From the NCBI GenBank assembly GCA_023525715.1, contig CM042015.1, positions 85,012,750 to 85,076,749 on the forward strand: a DNA stretch of 64,000 bases, given 5' to 3'. This DNA is from Cichorium intybus. Its lineage: Eukaryota > Streptophyta > Magnoliopsida > Asterales > Asteraceae. Position 1 is the first letter of the stretch. Every line of letters starts with the position of its first letter. Of the stretch, positions 30,499-64,000 are shown one piece after another. The position numbers were made by a program, and so were the translations under genes. Under the pieces are notes generated by a model. It ran no database searches. It saw only the letters and a list, made by a program, of their open reading frames with translations, and was not told where the DNA came from.

Positions 30499-30650
30499 GA
30501 ATTTACAAGTATCCATATTGGGTTGATCCAAAGTTAAATGAACACTATAAAGGTCTAGTCAATGAGCTGATGGGTGAACCGGAGGTAAAGAACGGTATTG
30601 TCGAAAGCAATGTACATTTCAAGTTTGAAGAGCTTGTAAACTTGTATTAA
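30408..30650 (+). other. Short unassigned open frame beginning in the solo LTR
   Basis: An 80-codon frame that starts in the LTR and continues as IYKYPYWVDPKLNEHYKG to a stop at 30,650. The post-LTR part has good protein-like composition but was not recognised. It could be a fragment of a host exon disrupted by the LTR. Low confidence that it is translated. Confidence 0.25.
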
Positions 30651-31616
30651 AATGTTGTTTAGTTTGGTTGTTTGCATTCTTTTTATATAAATTTTTACCA
30701 GCTGTAATGGCAATGTAATTTTTTATAACAAGAATTGGTTTTATTATCCAAATTTGGAGCAATCGATTATCGTCAATTATGTGACTATTACATCAACTGG
30801 TATACACGGATTGTTGTCCTATTGTTGTGATGGAGAAAAGCTTACGATTTCCTTGCTTTCAGCAATTAGTTCGTTTCTGATCTTTGTCGATTTTTCCTTG
30901 CTTTCAGGTACATAACTTTCAAACCATTACCGTGATCTTACTATAGTCGCTTCCGCTTCCTATCTGTCGCTTTTTCCACGGTTTCAATTTGATATTACGA
31001 TTTGGAGGTTCGATTAGGCGTTTACGTGATTTCTATTTGGGATCGGCAGCTAGGATCGGGGGTTTCGGATTCTTCGACCGTCTCCTCAAAATATCAAGTT
31101 TATGCGTAAAAAACTTTTACATATCCCTAATTTCACTTCCACGTAAGCTCTTAAATCCCACGTATACAATTTTAATTCCAAGTCATTCCTTAACCGATTA
31201 CGTGGAGTAAAACCTTTAATTTGGGTAGAATTGATAGTAAAATATAAAATGAAGGGTTTTATAAAACTCAAATATAAGTCAAGGGTTTTTTTAAATATCC
31301 ATTATAATTGGTTGGGCTTTTCTGCATTTAGCCCAATCCAAAATCCTATAAATGAGTGACATTTAACTCGTTCATCAACAACCTTGTTTTGTATAAGCTC
31401 TTAAAAGAATGTGTGGCTGCTCAACTTTTTCCTTTTGACTCTCTTATCCATCATTCCTATATTGCAGCCAAGGTAATCTGTTGTTTCTTAGAGGCTACAA
31501 CTTCAAAATATTTATCCAATTTAAGCAAGCAATTTTGCATTTTATTTGATCTCAAATTATCATTAAAACCTACTGATACATCATGTATCTAATAAATTCA
31601 GACTTTATATACATAA
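30651..31616. other. Intergenic DNA
   Basis: Nothing recognised. Confidence 0.4.
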
Positions 31617-32035
31617 CTAGATGAAGCTTCGTGCTACGCACGTGCGGCTTGGGACCTCTAAAAAGTAATTTTTTATTTTACGTATAAGGGTTTAATTCAA
31701 AACTGATTTTCTTTTCAATTTTCGTGTTTTTATAAAATTGGATTGTCTTCCAATTTTGGTCCTTTCTTCAAATTTGATTTTTTTTTTCAATTTTGGTCCC
31801 CTTTCCTAAATTACCCAGGTTTAAATTTTTTTTTCCCTGTAATACCCTTTTACAATAAACTTGAAATTTAGTTGAAACTTGTTTACAAATCCAAGCTAAA
31901 ATGAGAATATATTTTATAAAAGTAATAAAGTACTAACCGATCTAATAATGTACATTTGATAAATGGACGATTGCTAATCGGATCTGATGCCACCCATGAA
32001 TGTTCTTGGATCGGGACAGTTCTCGGAGAATTGAG

Positions 32036-32450
32036 TCAAATTAGCTCTTTAGTTGTGGATAATATTACCGGAGATGGTGGTGACGATGGCGGATCGATTT
32101 TCCGGCGAGGCACCGCCGGAGTTTGGTTAGGTGGAGGGTCGGTTTTTGAAGTTGAAATTAACCCCTTCGCTACAAGTGTATTTAAAAGACTTGACACGGG
32201 GTACGACGGTGGCGGCTGTGAAACAACTGCTAACATGGCCGGAGGTCCGGCAATATCTGGTACCAGAGATTTTGGAAGATCTAAAGAAGAACTCGCTAAT
32301 GGGTTTGGATCAACGGAGGTGGTGGTTTTTTGTAGTCGGGATACTGGTTTACTATCTGCCCCGGGCAGTTGGTCAGTTGCTGGCCCGTGTTGTAGGATAT
32401 GGGCTATTTTACTTGGTGGAGGACGGTGGTATGGTGGTGGTTGTGCTTGC
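32036..32450 (-). pseudogene. PCF11/PCFS4-like fragment
   Basis: The minus strand encodes a proline-rich segment with SYPVSSLLNTLVAKGLISTS, reminiscent of the linker of plant PCF11-like cleavage/polyadenylation factors (PCFS4). The frame can be followed upstream from 32,236 to about 32,450 and then meets a stop. No N-terminal CID or C-terminal zinc finger is present, so it is a captured internal fragment. The family call rests on one motif and is tentative. Confidence 0.4.
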
Positions 32451-32929
32451 GGTGATGCAAATCAGTGAGTGTGTCTTTGCTGCCCGGTTACTAAATTTGG
32501 CGGGAACACTTGTGGCCTGACTGGCGGCAGTGGGCTACTAAAAACTCCGGTATCTTTATGATCTGTAGATAGTGAATCAAATGAAGCTTTTGAACTAATA
32601 TCTTGTATTATCCGTTTTGGCTTCTGAATTCGAATCTCAAAACCCTAAAAAAACGTAAGTCATCAGTTTCATATTGCACGAAATAGCAACGTACTTTACA
32701 TTTTTTTGTCAATAATAGCAATATTTAACAAACAAAGTACAATGCCCATATTGATAATAAAATGTAAGTACGTTGCTATTTTCAAGTTAAAAGGGTCTAT
32801 TCTACTTTCTAAAACTTACCGACTTGATTATACTAAGGATATATATTGAGATGCTGAAAGTAGTTACTGATTCTGGAACTTGAATGTAAATATAAATTCA
32901 AAATCTAGACGGTGAACTTTAAGTAGTTA

Positions 32930-33372
32930 CCGGTTCGGGTTGTAGAATTTTCTTCATATTCCATCCATAACTCATAAATCTCGTCAGCTGTAATACACTA
33001 CACCAAGTAAGCAATCACAACATAGCAATGTACTCATTTCTTTCCACAATAGCATTGTACTTTCAAACTTTTCTTTATTAAGACATTGTACTTTAAAACA
33101 TCTACTATAACAATGCAAGTTGCTTTGTATTTGAATAATAATTCGGTAGATTTTTCAAAGAACAGTGCTGCAATAGGAACAAATAAAAAAAATAGAATGC
33201 TATAATGAACAAATGGAAGAAAAAAAATAGAATGCTATAATGAACAAATAAAGGAAAATACGTTGCTATTTGAGTGATATGTACGTCGTGGTCCTCCACC
33301 AAGAAGTTTGCCCATATGGTTAAGTGTTTTTTTCTCCATTGGACTCTTTTCCAGTTTTGGGATCCCATCTGA
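32930..33372 (-). pseudogene. HDDC2-like (HD-domain 5'-deoxynucleotidase) fragment
   Basis: Two exon-like minus-strand pieces: about 33,372-33,262, with EKKTLNHMGKLLGGGPR, and about 32,992-32,930, with ADEIYELWMEYEENS, the latter bounded by acceptor- and donor-like sites. They match adjacent parts of plant HDDC2-like proteins. The HD metal-binding N-terminal part is absent. Captured fragment within the Helitron. Confidence 0.6.
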
Positions 33373-33579
33373 TGTAATTATGTCACCAACAATGGCTATT
33401 TAAACAATAAAATGGTTATATAGTGAAGAAGATGACATTTTGGAAACCATGTTCTCTTTTAATCTATACAAGTGAACCATGTAAAAGAGAAAAAAAATGC
33501 ATATTGTTTACTCGATACATATTTTAAACATAATTTTTCCAGACTTATAGGGAAAAAAGAAAATGCTAATTGCAAGAAA

Positions 33580-34440
33580 GTATCTGCAGGGGTACCATGA
33601 TGCTCTCGTTTTGTATCTTTTTTGTAAGCATATGACACTGTTATTTGACGATTGCATAGATATTGTCCGTTCATTGACTGGATAAAAATACAAAAATAAA
33701 ATCATTAACTTTAAATAATAAGATTTCACAATTAATTAGAAACCTCAAAAGAATCATAGCTAATGAATCTAAATCCACAGGAATTCCCTGCCTCAAGATC
33801 TCTCGTGATCTATAACACATAAATTGTTAAATTCAATTTAATAAATTTTATGAAAACAGTAGGGTAAACAATATGGTGAGTTAGTATAAATGTATATTTA
33901 CCTTGAGGTTTGTAACAATGACTCCAAAAGCACTGAAAGTATCATAAAGAATTTTTTCATCTACATCCTGCATAAAATATTGCAGTAAATTGTCAAAAAA
34001 AAAATATATAGTCACATTATAATTCAAGAAAAATAAATAAACTCATCTGTTAATCTTAGCAGGATCCAGGTTTCCAACAAATAGATTTGCTCCCACGTCC
34101 AAGCTCTCCTTATCTTGTGATGCCTGTAGTGGAAAACAAAATAAAAAAATAATTTTCAAGATATTTTACGCAACTTTGAAAAGAATAAGTTAAGAACTTT
34201 TTATGGAAAGATTCTGTAGTGTACCTTATTCACTCGTATTGGCTTTCCATACAGCTTAATCATGTTGAGAACTTTAATTGCCTTCATCATCAAATTTATG
34301 ATCATAAATATTAATTTCATTGTTAGGAAATTTTTATAATTATTACACTTACCTAATCAGCATCTTCTTCACTTCGAAACTCTAAAAAGCCATAGCCTTG
34401 GTGGATCTATCTTTAGGAACATACACGTTGACTATAAACG
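33580..34440 (-). pseudogene. SF3B4 (SAP49) splicing-factor gene fragment with introns
   Basis: Minus-strand pieces follow the SF3B4 order across RRM1 and RRM2: VNVYVPKDRSTK (with a stop soon after), AIKVLNMIKLYGKPIRVNK, SQDKESLDVGANLFVGNLD, VDEKILYDTFSAFGVIVTN, SCGFRFISYDSFE and MNGQYLCNRQITVSYAYKK. Introns with usable GT..AG borders remain, so this came by DNA capture, not retroposition. Stops, substitutions in the RNP motifs and missing ends show it is not functional. Confidence 0.8.
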
Positions 34441-34558
34441 AATGACACTAAAATTGAAATTACCCTGATCACAATGAACATGTTTAGAACATACCCAACA
34501 AATTAATCAAAATTTCATGATTTAAGCAAAAATACCTGCAAAATAAAATGTCTTCAGA

Positions 34559-34846
34559 TTACTTCTGGGTCTTCTTCAATAAAACCCCAATTTTCTTCAA
34601 CATATTACCATTCTTCTTGTTAGGCGATTCATCCTCCATATCCTCTGAAAACGGCGAATTCAACTTCCCGCCAATCGTATGCAAATCAAGCGACCCTGTC
34701 CGCTCCACAAACTTCCCATTATTTCCACCGGAAAGCATGGCAGCCGCTGCCTCTGCCGGCTTCCTCCATTGATCCGACTGCACTTCCAGCCGGCTCAACT
34801 CAGCCGACAACGTACCTCCCGTACTAACAACATAACCAAATGACAC
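34559..34846 (-). pseudogene. ICR/RIP (interactor of constitutive active ROPs) C-terminal fragment
   Basis: The minus strand reads LSRLEVQSDQWRKPAEAAAA, then SGGNNGKFVERTGSLD, and ends NGNMLKKIGVLLKKTQK. This is the conserved C-terminus of plant ICR/RIP coiled-coil proteins that bind ROP GTPases. Only about 90 residues remain; the long coiled-coil is absent. Captured fragment in the Helitron. Confidence 0.7.
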
Positions 34847-34909
34847 TAAAATTGAAATTACAAATTAGAATACTCAAGAGACAACCTACCTCTCGTGCTG
34901 AATGGAAGG

Positions 34910-35188
34910 TCAAACGGATGAAAAGGGGGGGGGGGGGGGAAAGGCGCCGCAGAGAAGTGTCGCCGGCGGCCCTGTCGCCTCTAGGTCTTTCCGTTCCCGC
35001 TGATTGTTAGGATCGGCAACCTCAAAAACCGAAATCGGCCCATGTCCCTCTCGATTTCTTTCTCTCTCTGATTGATGTAAGAGGAACGGGGGAATAAAGA
35101 AAGAGACGACAGAATGGTGAAGCAGACAGGAAGTGACGGATGGAGAAGAAGCAGAAGCGCTAGAACGTGGCAACCGGGAATAGGGCAA
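34910..35188 (-). pseudogene. Unassigned captured exon-like segment
   Basis: An open minus-strand frame of 92 codons in unusually GC-rich DNA, bordered by a poly-G run (about 34,926-34,940) and a poly-C run (about 35,217-35,247). It resembles a gene leader and first exon. The family is unknown. Confidence 0.35.
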
Positions 35189-35492
35189 AAGGAAGTACCC
35201 CGCTAAAAATTCTCAAACCCCCCTCACCCCCCCCTCCCCCCCCCCCCAATCATTCTAGAAACAGGTTGTGTTTTAATATATATAGTAATTACTGTTCATG
35301 AAACGTTGATAAAAGTATAAGCTTTATAATATCAAAAAAAACAAAAATATAAATTCTTATGTTTAAATGGTGCAGCTACACGACGTCATCACCGACTCGC
35401 CCCACTGTGGTGGCGACTTCCTTCCGTGACAGATGTGTTTATGTTGTACGTGTGTTTACTTATTAATCCTCTCAGATGACTATGCATTTCTG

Positions 35493-35500
35493 TATATAAA
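35493..35500 (+). promoter_or_regulatory. TATA box of the PCD gene
   Basis: TATATAAA about 100 bp upstream of the proposed start codon. Confidence 0.5.
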
Positions 35501-35595
35501 CATATGTATCTCTAGTGGTTTTTTTGTTCTCAATTTTGATCATCATTTCCTTCATACTCTATTGAAATCATCGCCTCTAAGCATCTTCGGACCTC

Positions 35596-61318
<25,723 letters not shown>

Positions 61319-61397
61319 GTGTAGTTTTTTGTACCAACACAAAACCCTTCTTAAACCTGTGTAGGGCTCCATGTTCTTTCTCTATGGTTTGTTCATA

Positions 61398-61403
61398 AAT
61401 AAA
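61398..61403 (+). terminator. Polyadenylation signal AATAAA (PCD)
   Basis: AATAAA 80 bp after the PCD stop, followed by T/G-rich sequence. Confidence 0.55.
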
Positions 61404-61440
61404 GTTTGTTGTTAACTTCAAATATGCAGAGAACATGAAG

Positions 61441-61572
<132 letters not shown>

Positions 61573-61739
61573 AAACACTTTAAATTCTCAGTTAAACATT
61601 GTAGTTGTTCAATATATAAACTAAACAACACAAACGTATACTATAACACAAATGTTCGATATCCTGAACATATAATAATTATATATCTATGAAAACTATA
61701 AAACCAATTGTGAACATGTATGATGGTTGAATCAGCCGT

Positions 61740-61927
61740 CTAGGAACTTCCAAAATCATCATCAGGTAGGAATGTATCCATGTTGTGATCATTAGGAGAT
61801 CCATCAATGCTAAACATGTTAGATGCATCTTTGCCCAAATCATTGTTACTAATGCACACCATCTCTTCAAAGATTTCATTACCATAATCAATGTTAAACA
61901 TGTTAGATGCATCTTGGCCCAAATCAT
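61740..61927 (-). other. Acidic open frame with an internal repeat, unassigned
   Basis: A minus-strand frame with LGQDASNMFNID and LGKDASNMFSID, followed by FLPDDDFGSS and a stop. The DNA repeat (about 61,810-61,850 and 61,885-61,925) underlies it. It resembles an acidic C-terminal tail of a plant protein, but no domain is visible. It could be a last exon or a fragment. Confidence 0.3.
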
Positions 61928-61929
61928 TT

Positions 61930-63170
61930 AGTAGATGAAGTAGAATAATTTTGGTAGTCTTGGTTGATTGATGAGATCAAAATGATTCCAAATCCGTGCT
62001 AAATGTTTGTCTTTGCTAGAAATCTTGTAATATTGGAAGAGGAAAATATGGCGATCTCATTCCGCATGCGATATGAACTTGTAATAACCATATTTAAAAT
62101 GATAAAATCAAACAAAAAAATGTATTAATTAAAAATTTACAATTATCGAAATATGAAGTTGTTGCAGTCCTAATTTTAGAAAATATTGATTTTATAAGGA
62201 GACCACACTACCAAGAATTGTATAAAAATATATAAAATGATTGATTTTAAAAGTTCAAGTCATTAAGACTGCCAAAAACGAGTACCGAAAAGAGAGTAAG
62301 CTTACTACCAAAAATACCATTTGACAAAAAAAATTATGGAAGAAAAATAATATAACGTGTTATTTTTATAATTTAGTAAAACATGAAGAAGAATAAAAAC
62401 TTAAATCTAACGCGGCTGATAACATGGTCAAATTGAGGAAAAACACAAATGATTGTTATTATACATCCTTTTAATTACCGTGATTTTTGGTCTCTATGTT
62501 ACGTTTTTTTGGGTGTAACGCGGATCTTTTTGGATCCATTTTGTGGATCCGTTCTGTTTCACCGCCCCAACTACCTGACTCAAAAATCAAAAAGAATGGG
62601 GAAAGAAGAAGGGGAGTCGGGAGAGACGACACCGACACACATTACCTCACAATTCTGGCGAATCTCGTATGTTTCACTCCTCCTCCCATCATTTGGTTTG
62701 CGATTCACCCTAAGACGGGAGAGACGTTGATACTAAATTGAGCCAACAAACACAAATCGAAGTTTGAATTCGACTCGATTTGATTTCGGTTGGGGTGAGC
62801 GATATCGATTTTGATTGGTGCTCTTCTATTTCTACCTGGATTTCGATTGGATACGGTAAGACTTCTCTTCGAGTTCTAACTGGATTTCGATTAACATCTT
62901 AGTTTCCTTTGCGTATGTGTGGGCTTAGTTTGAAGTAGATTTACGATGTTTCGATTGTTTCGACATCGACGTCTATATTACCAGCAGATTATAAACTAAT
63001 AGAAAGCGAATGTTTATACATATTACAAGCTCCGTACCTGCAGCTTTCAGTCCTATTTTGGTTCTAAATTTTTGTTTGTCGTCCGTCCAGGTCCAATCCT
63101 CTAGGCTTTACGAGTTGGTTCGTACCACGGTTTACATCACTACTGCGCTTCTTAAAATTTCAAATCCTCG
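61930..63170. other. Intergenic DNA and leader-like sequence before KIN17 fragment
   Basis: The left half shows nothing. From about 62,470 the DNA becomes more GC-rich with CT- and GA-rich leader-like stretches, suggesting 5'-flanking or UTR sequence attached to the KIN17 fragment. Confidence 0.4.
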
Positions 63171-63446
63171 ATGGGTAAAAACGAATTCCTCACACCGAAA
63201 GCAATCGCCAACAGAATCAAGGCGAAAGGACTCCAAAAGCTTCGATGGTATTGTCAGATGTGTCAAAAACAATGCCGAGATGAGAACGGATTCAAGTGCC
63301 ATTGTATGAGCGAGGGCCACCAGCGCCAAATGGAAGTTTTTGTTCAAAACCCTAATCGGATAGTTGGTGGTTACTCTGAAGAATTCGAATCCACTTTCCT
63401 TGAGCACATGAAACGTAGCCATAGGTTCAGTCGTGCTGATTTTTAA
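63171..63446 (+). pseudogene. KIN17: KIN17 N-terminal fragment (91 residues)
   Basis: The frame starts MGKNEFLTPKAIANRIKAKG and contains the C2H2 finger C-Q-M-C...H-C-M-S-E-G-H and the segment RIVGGYSEEFESTFLEHMKR, essentially consensus for plant KIN17, a nuclear DNA/RNA-binding protein of about 400 residues. It leaves the consensus right after HRFSR and stops three residues later. The winged-helix and KOW domains do not follow in the next 550 bp. It is either a truncated duplicate or a captured fragment; a short translated finger protein cannot be excluded. Confidence 0.75.
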
Positions 63447-64000
63447 TTGCTATTTTAGATCTAAGTTCTTGAGGATTTGAAATAAATGATATATCGCTTT
63501 TTCATCCAAATTAGCTCATCCTGGCCAAGTTGTACAGTGTATTGGATTTTTTGCCCAAAAAAGTTGCTAAAACAGAGCTTAAACTTGGATTCAGGTTTGT
63601 GACATTCATGATCATATGTTCTTATTTGTCTTTCTGTTCATATGTTTGAATTTTATAAAGATAATAACTCATAATGTTTGTGTTGTTAGGAAACCTGAAG
63701 TGATAATGATTGTTGACCCGCAAAATTAAAAAAGGAAAATTGCAAGAATTAGCAACGTACTTTATTAAAAATATTAAAACGAATAGGGGATTTAAAATCT
63801 TTTTTAATGTGTATAACAGGCAAGAAGACATTGTGGAAACACAATGTGTATGGATTGACTCCTAATGTTGCATCTGCTCATAGTTTACTGGTATTTTATT
63901 TTATTTTTTAAAATCTTTTTATTTTGGTTCTTGATTTTACTTGATATTTTAAAGATTTGTTGTTATGTAACAGTTGTATGCTAAAGAACACAAAGATGTT
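63447..64000 (+). other. Exon-like pieces, unassigned
   Basis: About 63,516-63,594, 63,814-63,891 and 63,975-64,000 look like short exons with acceptor/donor sites (ttag|CTCATCC; aacag|GCAAGAAG; gtaacag|TTGTATGC). None matches KIN17. They may belong to another gene that continues beyond the window. Confidence 0.3.

Larger units (their letters stand above)
31617..35290 (-). mobile_element. Gene-capturing Helitron (multi-fragment)
   Basis: The minus-strand 3' end has a hairpin CGTGC-GTA-GCACG, then GAAGCTTCAT and CTAG, followed by T. The 5' end is placed near 35,290, where the minus strand reads ACTATATATATTAAAACAC, like Helitron starts, but the exact base is uncertain. Between them lie, all on the minus strand and in this order from 5' to 3', pieces of an unassigned gene, ICR/RIP, SF3B4, HDDC2-like and PCF11/PCFS-like genes, with introns kept. 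Same-strand multi-gene capture at DNA level is a Helitron hallmark. The right end is about 200 bp from the PCD TATA box. Confidence 0.65.

Overview
The window is nuclear DNA from a eudicot plant. It is very AT-rich, its genes have many introns with canonical GT..AG borders, and the repeats are plant types: a Ty3/gypsy LTR retrotransposon, Helitrons, hAT and Mutator-type MITEs, an L1-type LINE and more than twenty long (TA)n arrays. The jacalin-type lectin at 12.6-13.3 kb most resembles Asteraceae mannose-binding lectins of the heltuba kind, so a composite (lettuce/sunflower-like) genome is plausible but not proven.

Layout. 0-12.5 kb: intergenic DNA with (TA)n arrays that hold TIR elements (A, 4.03-7.14 kb; B, 8.36-10.82 kb) and two small Helitrons. 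12.6-13.4 kb: a small, apparently intact jacalin-related lectin gene. 15.3-18.1 kb: a tandem duplication and two TA-embedded elements (C and D). 18.14-24.42 kb: a young Tekay/Del-like LTR retrotransposon on the minus strand, with a perfect 5-bp target duplication and an internal deletion that fuses mid-RT to mid-LTR. 24.7-31.6 kb: MITEs, three hAT-like elements with 8-bp target duplications (one imperfect), a Helitron end and a solo LTR. 31.6-35.3 kb: a minus-strand Helitron carrying fragments of at least four unrelated host genes (PCF11/PCFS-like, HDDC2-like, SF3B4, ICR/RIP).

35.6-61.3 kb: five small exons, all phase-compatible, encode a 121-residue pterin-4a-carbinolamine dehydratase (PCD) spread over 25.7 kb. 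Its intron 2 contains a ~4.1 kb inverted duplication of a decayed Mutator transposase. Its 19.2 kb intron 3 contains LINE debris, Helitron and MITE debris, a second C-(TA)n-D composite and an 11.45 kb element with three intact genes.

That element (47.63-59.08 kb) is the most striking object here. It lies between (TA)n arrays and encodes a 956-residue Ulp1-like protein (8 exons, + strand), a 135-residue double-Agenet/Tudor-like protein (1 exon, + strand) and an 806-residue FAR1/MULE transposase-like protein (5 coding exons, - strand, convergent). Its introns and spacers carry roughly thirty copies of a 13-bp palindrome family, ATTCTnnnAGAAT, which I did not see elsewhere in the window. Its ends weakly resemble those of the other TA-flanked elements. 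I infer an autonomous Mutator-like transposon that targets TA microsatellites and carries SUMO-protease-like and chromatin-reader-like passenger genes. The terminal repeats are imperfect and this needs comparison with other copies.

62.4-64 kb: a truncated KIN17 5' fragment and unassigned sequence. Positions, splice sites and phases were worked out by eye; no alignment or database search was run.
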